The notes under the pieces were generated by a model. That model had not been told where the DNA came from and made no database searches. It saw only the letters and a program-made list of their open reading frames with translations. 64,000 nucleotides of DNA. Source: Takakia lepidozioides. Lineage: Eukaryota > Streptophyta > Takakiopsida > Takakiales > Takakiaceae. Positions 24,521 through 36,275 of this stretch are shown here, piece after piece. The stretch spans positions 32,488,001-32,552,000 of the forward strand of contig CM060731.1 of assembly GCA_030704615.1 (NCBI GenBank), in the 5' to 3' direction. A program made the translations under genes and the position numbers. Within the stretch, counting starts at the first letter, position 1. Every line of letters begins with the position of its first letter.

Positions 24521-24913
24521 CTACACAAAAGATCCAGGTCCAACCTTATAGATAGAAAAGGAAGCTTCAATTCCAGAGAGACACACCTGGACTTGTTCAG
24601 GTGGACGCCGCATTCGTTGCAAAGCAATCGGAACTGCAAGGACTCCCTTGGGAGAGAAATGACCGACCCTTCCAGACGTTGCATGCCATTGTTGGCTGGG
24701 TGAAAATCCTTGGGAAGGTGGATGAGCGTCGGAATGCTTTCCACTGCAGATTTGCCTAACTTCTGCCTCAGCAAACTTCGGATTTAATCTGTTCTGATTC
24801 GGCGGATGCAGGTATTTCCCATCATGTTGCTGCAATGAAACTTCAGATGATGATTCATGCTGTGATGCCAGAGCGTGAGAAAGGGAGATAGATAGAAAGT
24901 TCTCCACACACAT
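24521..24913 (-). CDS. Hypothetical 130-residue frame
   Basis: An open frame without recognised domain, Ser/His/Gln-rich at the N-terminus. No homolog comes to mind and no splice or promoter evidence supports it. It lies upstream of REV7 on the other strand. It could be a chance frame. Confidence 0.15.
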   Translation of the reverse strand: MCVENFLSISLSHALASQHESSSEVSLQQHDGKYLHPPNQNRLNPKFAEAEVRQICSGKHSDAHPPSQGFSPSQQWHATSGRVGHFSPKGVLAVPIALQRMRRPPEQVQVCLSGIEASFSIYKVGPGSFV

Positions 24914-25980
24914 GTGCTAATGTACATGAAGTGCTGTTAGATGTACAATAAACGTGAATACGGTTAACTGAAAGCACTGTTTCTTTATTGAAGTAAACAG
25001 ACAAATGCTACTCAGTAGGTATCGACAAGACGTGGCTTCAAATTAGCTGGAGCAGCACACGTGTCCTTACCACAAGGACCACTTCAAGTCCAATACAAGG
25101 AATTAAGAATAGACACGCCATTGATGAATTGAACTCACCGCCACTCTTTGTTCTGAATATTCTGCCAGCTTTCTCACCACCAATGAAGAAATCTCACCCG
25201 TGTTTGAAAGCTGGGAGTGTCTTGCTCCACCCAGGCATACCATCTGTCAACTTGAAACAAGAAAGGTGAGCCTGTAACTACAATTAGGAGTCCCTACATA
25301 TTGGCTGCAATACCTATTATTCTTCAAACCCCAAGGAACCATCTCAATCAATGCACAGTCAAGTCCTTCCTAGACTAAATATTGAAAATCCGGTTTCACG
25401 GTTTCTCCTGGTGGACGACGACTGTTACCCAATCTTCACCATATGCAAGTCTCAAAATGAGGTTTTTCCGGTTGTTTAAATCTGGCCATGCAGGCTCCTG
25501 CATATGGTTACAGGAGAAATGTTCCCTTATGCTAGTGGCTTTAGGCTTGATGGGGAGTCTAAAGTCTGTGAGTCTGGAAACAACAACAAGTACGTAGATG
25601 GAAAAATTGTTGATGAGGCCAACCGGCCCTATGGTGAACCCTACAGATGTCGGGGGCCCATTTCCTAGGGATTCCTGCAAATCTCCAATGCAAAAAGACA
25701 CTCTGGGTTGCCGCATCTCAAGAAATGTACCCAAGAGAGAGCGAGAAAGTGAAAGAAATGAAATGACACTTTGTAATGTCGGAAGCTCAAAGGGTTTAGG
25801 GGACAAGATGTAACGTCTCATGCAGATATGTTGCCAAGCACTCTTAGTGGAACACCTCTGCAACGGATTCTCTATTTCGGAATAATCACATTCTTTAGGT
25901 GGATTGCCTATCACTCTGGGGGAACTAGTGGAGTGCTGGGACTGACCAGGTTCGAAAGATGGACAATCTTTCTTTAAGGG
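24914..25980. other. Upstream of REV7
   Basis: Should contain the first exon and promoter of REV7, but I could not place the N-terminal exon. A 172-codon minus-strand frame (25396-25914) has no recognised domain. Confidence 0.3.
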
Positions 25981-27182
25981 TTGTGGGAAGATTGCATGAG
26001 AGTGGTTCTAATCTTTCTGCATGGTTATGACTACATGGACGCAGAGATATTTGAACGGCGATGGCACTTCAATGTGCCAATTCAGTGGGCTCGTCATCCA
26101 GACTTGAGAGATTACATACACTCTGCTGTCACAAACCTGCACATTTGGATTCAGCAAGTATGATTCCCAACTCAGATTAGATGTAGAGGTTTACTTACTC
26201 TATTTGTTTCCAATTGACCAAGGAGGGAAGGCATTAGGGTCGCGGATGGCGAAAAAAGTAGCGAGCTTGTAACTACATACAAGAAAGTTGACCATGTTTG
26301 TGGTCACTGTTTTGGGTGTGCTCAAACTTTTGTGTAGGGTGTGGTGGAGAAGCTTGCAGTGACAGTTTTGGACAGTAACCAAACACCTGTGGAGAAATTT
26401 GTTTTCAAACTATGTGTGAAGCAGCTTGTCAGTTTACGCTTGCCACTGAATGACCTGGAGTTTGCATTGCGTGCCTTTTTCCTCAAACTATCCGTCTTCA
26501 AGACTCAGCTAAAGCCTTTGCCATCAGGTCTGTTGCCCTGATGAACGCTACAGAGGCTCCAATTTCTTTTGGTAGTTGCCTCGGTGTTGCTGGTAACTTG
26601 GACGGGGTATGGGTGAAGGTATAAGGTCACTTAAAACTTTAAGACGGGTGGCTGGAGACCAAGAGCATCCATGTACACGTTGGTGCCCATGCTTGTGGGC
26701 TTAAGAAAACACAATCTAGAATGATTATATTGTTCTCGTGTGACTGAGCATAGACTTGGGAGTACTGTATGCTAATATCTGGGACTACTTTTCTCTGTGG
26801 AGTTTTAAAAAAGAAGCAGCAGAATGCTTGGGAGTATTACTGGTGCATGTGGAACTGTTCTTCAGTTTGAATACTTTAGCACGACCACTCCAGGAGAGTT
26901 GCTGTGAAGTTTTTTACCAAAGAGGACGTGCAGGGAGAAGGTTGTGCCGGTTTAGTTGGTAACACGAATTTTGCCCTGACAGATTGTTCCTGGGAGATAG
27001 TCGCCTACTTGAAGACAATTCCTGGAGATACCGCGAACAAAGGGCAGTTCTGGATACCATCTGATAGTGAAGAAGTATGGCAGCAACCGCATCTCATGAC
27101 TCCAATGAAGTCAATGTGCAGTGACTTCTTGGACATGCAATTGTACATTGAGCATCCCTCATCTGGAGACGTGATCAGTTGA
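25981..27182 (+). CDS. REV7: REV7 / MAD2B, HORMA-domain subunit of DNA polymerase zeta
   Basis: Three exons are clear: ~25988-26157, 26338-26527, 26983-27182 (stop TGA). All have GT-AG junctions in correct phase (phase 0, then phase 1). The protein reads RVVLIFLHGYDYMDAEIFER, FNVPIQWARHPDLRDYIHSA, VEKLAVTVLDSNQTPVEKFV, LEFALRAFFLKLSV, CSWEIVAYLKTIPGD, then WQQPHLMTPMKSM and LDMQLYIEHPSSGD. This is the order and spacing of the HORMA domain of plant and animal REV7. The known role is to bind REV3 and REV1 in translesion DNA synthesis, through a safety-belt C-terminus that is present here. The first exon (about 20 residues) is missing from my reading and probably lies upstream of 25980. No disabling change was seen in the three exons. 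This is one of two genes in the window I regard as true host genes. Confidence 0.88.
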
Positions 27183-29400
27183 TGGGTTAGCCTGGCTCAG
27201 GTCAAGCCTACATCTGTGTTCAGAATATACTTTAGTACCAAGGTCTTTACGGTGTCTAGTTTTATTGCACTCTTAGCTTGCTTGTGACATAGGGAAGGCT
27301 CAGGAATCCAGGGTCCTGGACTGAGGGAAAAGAATGTTGTAAATACAAATTTTGAGACCAGCTGAGAGGTTTCTTGCGTTTGGCAAACTAGAGATGGATA
27401 GGAGGCTGGATAGGTTAGGTGTAGGTTTTCTAACTTGTTGATATGTGTTGTTAAGGCCGGAAATAGTCAATTGACCCTTTCAGCTTAGCTTGATTTCCTC
27501 GACTCTGAAGAGGCCATCAGTGTAATTTTGAATTAACACGCAAATGAAGGCCTGATTATGGAAGGTATGTAAACGTCTTCCCTCATGATCTTGTTAATTG
27601 TACATGACAAATTTCTTCATTGCTTCTTTTTCTTCTCCATCCAGAAGTGTCCTGGGGCCTACAGAATTTGCCAGACTTCCGGCCAGGCATTCCCAGCCGG
27701 TAGCTTTTGTCAAGTTTTGGTTGAAATCTTCTGCCGTCCCGCCCAATAGGCTCCTGAAACTTTATATAACTTGTGGCTGCATGCGGCTTGGCAACCTGTG
27801 TAAAACCCTTCTGTTACCTTTTTGCAATTTCGTCAATTTCAGTAGCCTGCAGCCCGCAGTTACCTACTCTGTCAGATCCACAGATTCCAGCCGCATACTC
27901 CCCTGCCCAGCTCACATGTGCATGACATTCCAAAATTTCGGGCCATTTTCACTGTTGAAAAAAATATTATAATATTTTTGTGGACTTCAAAATTGTGAGA
28001 CTTCATCAACAAAAATTAAAAAATATGCATGACTTGCTAAGACTGCACATTCACGGCATGCAACTACCTAGAGCATTTGGCCAACCCAAGGGCCCCAAGG
28101 CCATGCACCAGCAGGGCACAAAAATTTGGATTTGGATAAAAAGCACACCAAGACTTGGGCTCATTTAAGTCAGGGCCCCCACCAGCCTTTCAGGTGGCCC
28201 TCAGGCGACATTTTCCCGTGTAATATGCCTTTTTAGGGGCCAAGTTGTGGCCGGCACAGAAATGCCGCTCTCACCCTCTCTTTCATGCCAGCGGGCCCAC
28301 GTGGCGCCTTCCACAGCCGTCGGGTGGCCTGCCGGCTTGGGTTAGCCCTAAGCTGACATTTCGGCGAGTTTGCCTGCAACTTGTCCAGTCAAGGCCCTAT
28401 AGGTTGTCCCAGGTGTGTTTTTGTTTTCGGCAAATTTTCGCCAAATAGCGACCTCAAAAAATAGAAAAGATAATTCTGTCGCGAATTCCCTGTTTTTTCA
28501 TGGATGAAATCGCCAAATTTCTCTAAGAAAAAACGTATGGATGAATTCACCAAATATGGATGATATGAATGGATGAAAGTACGGATGTGTATAATTCTGT
28601 CCTAATTTGAATGGATGAACGGAATATATGTCTATGTTTGGCAAAACTCTGTAGCCACTCGAGCTATTTCCGAATTAAAAAAACTCTGATTCAGACCCAT
28701 ATTCAATATTTTCTAGAAATCGCAATTTTTATCAAAATGCAGATTTTGTTAATGGAGCAGATGCTCAACAGAAATGCGGAGAAATCATTTTCGGGAGTGG
28801 GGCCCATCAGGATTCATCTGCGAAAAGTAGAGAATTCAGAAGCGCTTGGGAACTAACAATAACCTAGAGTTGTCTGGCTTGCTGTTGTCTGTATGAACTC
28901 GCACCACTATCAACTCCAGCACAGCCAGGTACACGTTGTAAGTACAGTTAGATATTTCCTGCATCATTGGTCTAAAAGCTGGGTTGCGGAGTTTCTGAGT
29001 CAGTCCATCACCAACAATAAGTTATCTCCAACTTTCTGACCTTCTGTTTTTTGTGTCAACTTGCATCACACCTTTCAACCGCCCACACTGTCACACATAA
29101 TATTCATGCTCTACGGCCCGGAGATAACCTGTCACAAGTCACAACACAACTTCGATTCACTCGGAGCAGCACCCTCATCTTCACACTACTCCAGATCTTT
29201 CTTCTGTGTGGCTGCGCGTTATTTGAGCCCTCCGCGATTTTCTGACGATTTTGCGATGAGAGACTAGGACTCATCAGTTATATATATGCAAGACTTCCGC
29301 TCCATTCAAAGTCTGCATTACTGTGCATTGCTCGCCAACCTTCGTTTCGTCCACACAACTCCCCTTTCAGCTCACAACCCGAAATATCCCATTCCCCCCA
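27183..29400. other. REV7 downstream / intergenic
   Basis: Probable REV7 3' UTR, then non-coding sequence. No repeat family or RNA recognised. Confidence 0.45.
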
Positions 29401-30591
29401 CAGACAGACGGCGGAGTCAAACGAACGAAGACGGCAGCAACTAGACGGGAACTTAGTCGAACGAACGAACGAACAGATATGAACGAACGAGCAGAGATGT
29501 GAAAGAATGAGACGTATGGGCGGGAAGGGGCCACATGGCGGATGTTGCATGCCGTAAGGGTCGCAAAGGCGTAGATATTTTAATTGCCTCATTAGCGGCA
29601 ATTGTCCCATATCGTTTGCCCATATTTCACCCGCCGCGCTGTCACGGCGGGCCCCTCGCGGGGCTGCCCAATGCATACTCAGACACGGGCGTGCGCGGAC
29701 GTGGCAGCACACACGATTTGATTTAGGTCTTTTGCGTGGCTGTGGATTTTGCGGCTCAATCTCTTGCGCGCCTCGCATTCGCCTCTCCAATCCGAACGGA
29801 ACGGTCACCCGAGCTGACCCAACCTGACTCCAGCAGCGAGTGGCCCAGGACTTTCCTAGTCGCGGCATGGCCTGGCACTGCGCGTGGCCTTTCCGTGGTG
29901 TACCATCCGGGGCCCGCCACGTGCCGACGCTTCTTGTGGCTCACAGCCCAGCTTTGCGATCTTTAACCCGGCTACCGTTCGCCCGCGCTCATATCTGCGC
30001 CCGCACGTTCCCCACCGCAGGGTTGATATTTTTTTACTTAATAATAATCAAAATAATTAACGACAAATGAAAATGTAATGAAAGATCCAGGGGGCGACAG
30101 ATAGCGGGGTGGGTACATAAAAGAGGGCTGTGATTGGCGGGCTAATTGTTGAAAAGATTCGATCCTTGCTTGGTTAGGCGGAGATGTGAGTACATATAAG
30201 GCCCCACATCGGTTACGGATTGACCGTGGTTAAGGGTAAGGCAGCTTCGGAGGCGTTCACCCGTCGTCATCTTCAGCTCTGCAGCTATGGGGCCTGCGAG
30301 AGAGTGTGTCAGTGTTGTGTATGGCCAGCGATCGTCGTCCTGTTATTAGATCGTTTAAATTTTTCCTGCGCCTGCCTTGGAGTTGTGGCGGTCAGTAGCT
30401 GATCTTAACAGGAACGAAGGTTTGGAGGATAGTCGTAGGGTTGTTCGCTTTGCTGCGCAGGAGGAGAAGAGGTTTGGTTGGATCAATTTCGTGGTGGAGG
30501 AGTTACTGGAGGCTTCCCTGGGAGGGAGGGGCGTGTGCGGGGGGGATTCCGCTTTCTGTATCGTCTTACGTTCTGTGCGCGGATTGTAAGC
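29401..30591 (+). promoter_or_regulatory. GC-rich promoter and 5' leader of the B-box/cyclin gene
   Basis: A GC- and CpG-rich block (about 29600-30010) precedes the gene. A perfect G-box (CACGTG) sits at 29918-29923; G-boxes are the site for HY5/PIF bZIP and bHLH light-signalling factors, which act with B-box proteins in plants. A (gaac)n-like run is at 29461-29475. TATA-like candidates are tacataaaag (about 30114) and acatataagg (about 30192). The leader from about 30220 to the ATG at 30592 would be about 370 nt. A long minus-strand frame at 29278-29868 is a by-product of the GC-rich composition. Confidence 0.45.
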
Positions 30592-31725
30592 ATGGGAATA
30601 GGGTGTGAGCTGTGCGGAGAGCGCGCTGCGCTTTTTTGTGAGGCGGATGAGGCATATGTGTGTTGGAGCTGTGATGCGAAAGTGCACAGTGCCAACTTTC
30701 TAGTTGCTAGGCACTTGCGGTCCGTGTTATGCAGAATGTGTAATATGCCTACGCATTGGCGGGCTTCAGGGGCCGATCCCACCCCTCTTACACGCTTGTG
30801 TGTACAATGTTCAGATACTAGCAGCGATAAGGACTTTGGTGAGGATAGCGACGAGATTCAGAGGGTGTCTTGCACGTCCCTTATTTCTGATGAAGAAGAG
30901 TCAAGCTCTTGCTGTCAAAGTATTGGTCGTGAGTGTCTTTCAAAGCACCTAGGTAGCTCGGAGCTAGGGAAATCGGACAGGAAAGCTATTCAACGAGGCC
31001 TGAAAGCGGGGGAGCGACCTGTTCATCGGAGGTACCAGTTTTGTAGGAAACACCTAGTGCTCAAGAACGATCAAGTGGCTCTGAAGGGAAGTCGGACAGT
31101 TGGCGATTTCTATGAGAGTGAATCCGATAAGCTTAGGTGCTGCTCTCCTGCTAGCATCATTCCGACGGACAGGTCCTCCCGCAAGAGAAGATGTCAAGAC
31201 GCTTTTGCAGTTCGTACAGACACCCTTACCCCGGTCTCTTTCATCTCGAAACGACAGCGGTTTACTAATAGAAGATCCCACACCCTGGTGTCCTATGTGT
31301 GTAAACGACAGCGCATTATTGATAGCAGAAGTCTTCTGGTGCAACCTCCTTTGCAGGTTGGTAATGGTAATGACAGGCAACCACCAGCACGGTCACTGTT
31401 GAGGTTGATGAGAGCTCTGGGCAGGTGGCATTGGAATCTCCAGCTTAGCAGCCCTGCTACAGTTCCTCTTGCATTGCACTTGTTTCGGAGAGCGATTTAT
31501 ACGTTGCAACCTTCTCTGACCTCCTCGGGGGAATTGACTCGCAGCACTTTAGCAGCTTGTCTTTGGTTGGCTGCCAAGCTTGACGACGCTCAAACGTTGA
31601 TCCCAAAGGCGTCGGAGGTTGCCTCTAACACAGGAGTGTCAGTTCGGAACTTAGCTCTGGCTGAGCTCCAAGTCCTCAAGCTGTTGGAGTGGAGAACGCT
31701 GGAAGGCCGGTGCAGAGGCCGTTAG
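30592..31725 (+). CDS. B-box zinc finger - cyclin box fusion protein
   Basis: Uninterrupted 377-residue frame. I chose the ATG at 30592 because the zinc finger starts at once (MGIGCELCGERAALFCEADE); the in-frame region upstream looks like leader. Residues ~5-45 form a plant BBX finger: C-x2-C-x8-C, then VCWSCDAKVHSANFLVARHL. A second Cys set follows (LCRMCNMPTHWRASG...RLCVQC, about 42-78), as in the single-B-box BBX28/BBX29 class. The middle is basic and Ser-rich with repeated KRQR clusters that could be nuclear signals. Residues ~265-370 fit the first half of a cyclin box: LALHLFRRAIYTL, then TLAACLWLAAKLDDAQTLIP, then LAELQVLKLLEWR. This includes the conserved Lys of AAK and Glu of ELxVL. 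No CCT domain. The second cyclin fold is absent. Likely nuclear. The combination is unusual to my knowledge. Confidence 0.8.
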   Translation: MGIGCELCGERAALFCEADEAYVCWSCDAKVHSANFLVARHLRSVLCRMCNMPTHWRASGADPTPLTRLCVQCSDTSSDKDFGEDSDEIQRVSCTSLISDEEESSSCCQSIGRECLSKHLGSSELGKSDRKAIQRGLKAGERPVHRRYQFCRKHLVLKNDQVALKGSRTVGDFYESESDKLRCCSPASIIPTDRSSRKRRCQDAFAVRTDTLTPVSFISKRQRFTNRRSHTLVSYVCKRQRIIDSRSLLVQPPLQVGNGNDRQPPARSLLRLMRALGRWHWNLQLSSPATVPLALHLFRRAIYTLQPSLTSSGELTRSTLAACLWLAAKLDDAQTLIPKASEVASNTGVSVRNLALAELQVLKLLEWRTLEGRCRGR

Positions 31726-32907
31726 GTACTGCAATCCAAGTCGCGTAGATGCAGTTCCTTGGCTTGCTCGCATGTAAATGATGGTTGTATTACACATTTT
31801 GGACACCTAATTATTAGCTGGGGCAACGAATTTCACACCAGAACCTTTCTTCGGTACATTCTGTACATTTTGTTACAAGGGGCTCTTATTCATTTTTTGA
31901 CTACCGACTTGTTGTTTCAGACACCGACCTCTTCTTTATCACGTCTGTCCTCTTCCCTTACTTTCTTTGCGTTGTATCAACTCGGCATCCTGTGCTATGT
32001 GCCTCTCACAGGACTGATTCCATTCGAAGAGAGAATTCTCACGAAGGAGATAGAATTTGATTGAAGGTCGCACTAGCCTCTGTTCCGGTCTGAAGCCCTG
32101 GTAATCCAATGCACTTAGGTGAACCTCAAGATTCTTGGAAACACGATGTCGTGCAAAAGAAGTTCTTTGTGTGGCCACTTCATTTTATTCTACAATGTGA
32201 TCTCTCACAAGGATCTCTCACACTCCCCTCTCCGTCATGTGACATCTTCACTCGTCACCTAAATGCCGTTGTTGATCTGAGAAAAAGCCACTGTCGTGTT
32301 GCTGCGGTCGGTTCCGGTGTTAATCTAAACCCAGGTTTAAGCGATACTTATATTAAATAAGCATTGTCGCGCTGCCGCGAAACAAATGTCACGTTTTCAT
32401 ACAACAACTCTCGTCCTTGCTTTTGGTCTACAATATCTCATCCATACGATGATAGAAATGCCAGGGTAAGATCAAGTCCATGCCTACTACACCTACTACA
32501 CTCTTAGATCCTTCAGTTGCTGCTTTGACAATGAATTGTCGCAAAGCTAACGATAATTAGAAGAAGAAGGATATGGAGAGAGCTGCCCCTCAGTTTGGTC
32601 CCCAATTCCAAGAGAAAATGATCCCCTGATGATCTGCCGCTCAATGGGGTTCTCCATAGTCCTACGTATAATCAAGCCTAGGTTCAGGACTATTGAGAGC
32701 CTCCATCAATGGGCAGCAACCAAAAGAAGGTCTCCAAACAGCAATCCTCCATTGTAGATCTAGAGCCTTACAATTTGGTTGCAGAGGGGGCCACAAAACC
32801 AAGACTTGAAATTAGTTTGGCTACCATGTAAATACATAAAATAAATTGTGATTGTTGTGGTTGCAATGCAACGCATTCCGTCCTAGTAAACTATTGGTTT
32901 TAAGCAC
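31726..32907. other. 3' flank / intergenic
   Basis: Probable 3' UTR, then unrecognised sequence up to the chromovirus fragment. Confidence 0.4.
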
Positions 32908-33276
32908 ATGTTATCATTCGGAAGGGTCCCGCATACGGAGGTACGAACTTCGGACTCGCTGCCGGCAAACAGCAAGGTGCACCCAGTATTCCATGTCTCC
33001 CTTTTGAAGCCTTACTTCAAAGATGAAGCGCGTCCGAATCGGCATCAAGTGTTGCGTCCACCACCTATGCTGTTGGATCATGAAAATGAACCTGAGTACG
33101 AGGTGGAGGCAATACTTAAGTCGAGGAGGTTCAAGAACCGAGAAACGGAGTATCTCGTCAAATGGAAGGGCTATCATCATGTGGAGGCATCTTGGGTGCG
33201 TGCCTCAGAAATGGGAAACGCATCCGAGGCGGTTGCAGCTTTCGAAGGGCGACCTCAAAAGCGGAAGAAGCGTTGA
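32908..33276 (+). pseudogene. Chromovirus integrase C-terminus with chromodomain
   Basis: Reads KVHPVFHVSLLKPYF, the conserved end of Ty3/gypsy integrases, then a chromodomain (YEVEAILKSRRFKNRETEYL, VKWKGYHHVEASWV). Chromodomains direct integration to heterochromatin marks. All upstream gag-pol is missing, so it is the 3' stump of a plus-strand element. Confidence 0.9.
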
Positions 33277-33295
33277 TGGGGACATCAACCTTGGA

Positions 33296-34182
33296 GCGTG
33301 GGGGAGGAAATGCATGCTTAGCCCGGTTTAGCTAGCTCAGGAATCCGATTGCAAAAACTTGTATTGTACAAAAATTTGTTATAAAGGAAATGGGTTCCAA
33401 ATATTGTGCGTCATATTGTGTTTGGAATGGTGATGCATGGTGTGGTTGGCTAGTGTGTAGAATGCATGCTAGCTTACAAAAGTGGGAGAGGTAAATTGGG
33501 TTAATCGTGTGTTTGCGCAGTGCCGAAATCGGGTGACTCCCATCCAAGGGGCAAGGAAACTTGCGCCTTCTTTGGGAGTTCACGTGCTAGTGCGCACCTG
33601 GCGCGTGCGCGTACTATAACTGCGCTACCGAGGGGGTTGCCTTGTAGTGCGGGCTAACGCGGAAGCTACGTGCTTCCGTTCACGTACTATAATCGTGTGG
33701 CCTCGGGACGAAGTCGTAGTGCGGCTTCGGCGTGTTCTCATACCTCAGGCCAGCATTCCAAGGCGGACCCAATTGTAGTGATTGGGGCGCACGGTTGGTT
33801 CAAGGTTATCTTCCTAGTCAAAGAGGGTTCCAGGTGAACCCTTGCTCAAGGTGATGCCAAAAGCGGCATCATGAGCGATCGCAAGCAATGTTGTTGCAGT
33901 AAGGCGATTTGATCCTCGGGGAGGATCGTTCCTTGGCCTTGAAGTAGGCCAAGAAGAGTGCACTGGGAGGAGCTGGAGAGGCTCCACCCTTGGCCGGGAC
34001 TTGGAGGAAGTCGGCCGAACTAGCTAGTGGAGAGTAGAGTCAAGTGTGGGGTTTGGTTCTTTGCTATGGGACGCCATGGTACGGAAACAAACTCCTTGAT
34101 GTGGGACGCCACAACTTGGATGTTCGTTTCTACAAAATGGACAAATCGATGAGGACATCGACTCCCTGTTGGTAGGGGTGTG
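33296..34182 (+). repeat. Polypurine tract and probable 3' LTR of the chromovirus
   Basis: The purine run gtgggggaggaaa (about 33297-33309) lies shortly after the integrase stop and is followed by tgcatgcttag, a plausible LTR start. The LTR end was not fixed; it may run to about 34020. No second copy exists in the window to confirm it. Confidence 0.5.
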
Positions 34183-34898
34183 TGTCGCGGCCCTTTGCCT
34201 TGAGGGCAGGGAGGTCGGGACACAAGAGGGGCTGCCCCTGTGGTGGGGGCAGTAGCAGCGATAGGTACGGGGGCTGAAGCACCCTTGAGTGCCCAAGGCA
34301 CTCAAGGAGGCGGAGGCGCTCACTAGGTGGAGCCCCGCACACCGGGTTGCGGTGGGGGTGGCTCCACAAGGGGTGGTGGTAGCTTAGTGGGACTTAGTGG
34401 GGGTGGCATAGGACTCACCATGGGGGTGGAGACCTCGTGGTGGGAGTCTTGGGACTCATCATGGTCCATAGGGGCCGTGGTGAGCGGGCCAAGACTCACC
34501 GCGACTCACCACCGGGAATCGAGGGTCTTCGTGGTGGTTCGCCATAAAATGGCATGGCTGGTTGTGAAACCCCCGCGGACAGCTACAGAAGTATATATAG
34601 GGAGTAGTAACCCCGAGAACGGTGCAAGCCCGTTGGTGACCAAAAACTAGTGAGTAAGCGAGCGAGCCGGAAAGCGACCAAAGAGTGGGGAGTTGTTCCG
34701 GACTGCCATCTACCAAAGGGAATTCTCCTAGTCCCAATTAGGTGGAGGGTTTTAGAGGGAAGCGAAGGGGGACCGTTATGTCCCGGTGAGCAGCCGAAGC
34801 TCCAAGTTGGCCCGGCGACCAGGTTGGGAGTCAGGCGCGCGCATCAAAGCGAGTAACTATGACTTGAAGGGGAGTTTACCGAAGTGAGGTGCTCGACA
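34183..34898 (+). repeat. LTR, family A, full length (716 bp)
   Basis: Starts tgtcgcggccc and ends gctcgaca (TG...CA). Collinear with 47485-48209. Contains tatatatagggag and gagaacggtgcaagcccg. The right edge cuts the integrase of the methyltransferase element; the left flank (gtgtg) and right flank (caaag) differ, so no target duplication survives. It probably arose by recombination rather than simple insertion. Confidence 0.85.
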
Positions 34899-35699
34899 CA
34901 AAGCCTGAAACTCCCCCAAGAACTCTCTCCCTTGGTCCGTGAGTACCTCAGCTGGAGCACCGAATCGGCTAAGCACACGATCCAAGAATGCATACGCAGC
35001 CCCCTCACTAGCCTTGTCAGGCAATGGAACCAACTCAATCCACTTGGAGAAGTGCTCCACCATCACCAACACATATCTGTGGTGGCGCATAGTCAGTGGC
35101 AACGGTTATGCGAAGTCAAGACTCCACCTGTAGCCCAATCCCATGATTGGTAAAGGATGCAACTATGGTGTAGGGGCGTTGAATGAAGCACGCACCCTGT
35201 CACACACCATGCACCTAGCCACGAACTGTTGCACCTCTGTATGCATACCACGCCACCAATATTGCCCCTGCAGTAAACTGTGAGTGCGTCGCACTCCAAA
35301 ATGCCCCAACTCCTCATGGGCATGCCGCACTAACCGTGCACGCTGTGTGGGGTGAGGCACAATCCTCACCCGACCATCCTCCCATACTCGGAGCAGGTGT
35401 ATCCCCTCCCACTTGAACCTCTTGACTCGTTGCAGGATCCGATCCCTCTCCTTGGCAGTCACAGTGGCTGCCGTGTCTCCAGTACGGAGGTAGTCCAACA
35501 CAGCCGAATCCTCATGTATATCTCGGGTACCACCTGGCTCATCACTAGCCTCAGGGTCCTCAGACACTCCGTCTACAGTCATCCATCTTGTAGGTCCAAC
35601 CTGACCTCCCGATGCCAAAGATACACAAAAAGGCAGATGCATGCCATCCCGACACCATCTCCTCGTCCGTTTCACCATGCCACCGAGCTCCAGTGTCAT
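34899..35699 (-). pseudogene. Ty3/gypsy integrase (zinc domain and truncated core)
   Basis: Zinc-binding part: HAHEELGHFGVRRTH then CMVCDRVRASF (HHCC). The core begins HHRYVLVMVEHFSKWIELVP and TDQGREFLGEFQALC, giving the first two catalytic Asp regions. The third acidic residue and the C-terminal domain are lost at the LTR junction at 34898. A stop lies between the two parts (about 35160). Same frame as the reverse transcriptase. Confidence 0.85.
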
Positions 35700-36275
35700 C
35701 TTGTTGGCTCGTGCATGGATTGTGACTCAATCCATCCGCATCCCGATTGACCAAACCCGGTCGATGCACAACCTCAAAGTCATACTCCTAGAGTATGAGT
35801 GCCCACCGTGCAAGCTTCCCCGTAAGCTTGTCTGACTCCATCAACCACTTGAGTGGCTGGTGATCCGTGACAAGGGTGATAGATAGCACCTGAAGTGTGC
35901 CACGGCCCACACTGCAGCTAAGCACTCTCCCTCATATGAGCTGTACTTAGCCTCTGCAGCGTTGTTTGAGCGGCTAGCATAAGCCACTACGAACTCTCTT
36001 CCTTCATCATCCACTTGTGTGAGCACCGCTCCAAGCCCCAGCATGCTCCAATCCGTATGTAGCTGAAAGGGACACCCCCTGATAGGTCGTCTCAGGATAG
36101 GCGCCGAGGTCAACCTTGCCTTGAGCTCTTGAAAAGCTTGTTCCTGCTCATCTTCCCACTGCCACTTCTGGTCCACCTTGGTCAGCTTGGTTAGAGTCTT
36201 CGCAATGGCACTAAATCCCTTGACAAACCGTCTATAATAGTTTGTCAACCCCATGAAAGCTTGAACTCGGCTCAC
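35700..36275 (-). pseudogene. Ty3/gypsy RNase H domain
   Basis: RVQAFMGLTNYYRRFVKGFS (connection), then FQLHTDWSMLGLGAVLTQ and YASRSNNAAEAKYSSYEGEC, then HRPGLVNRDADGLSHNP in another frame. One frameshift near 35890 and a compensating one near 35690 break it. The first catalytic Asp (in HTDWS) and the Glu (YEGEC) are kept. Confidence 0.85.

Noticed and set aside
25396-25914. 172-codon minus-strand frame upstream of REV7
   Set aside because: No domain or splice evidence; the region is expected to hold the REV7 promoter or first exon.
29278-29868. 196-codon minus-strand frame
   Set aside because: Lies in the GC-rich promoter region of the B-box/cyclin gene, has no domain and an odd Cys/Arg-rich composition.
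34183-34898. Simple insertion of this LTR into the integrase
   Set aside because: Flanks gtgtg and caaag do not match and integrase sequence does not resume on the left side.
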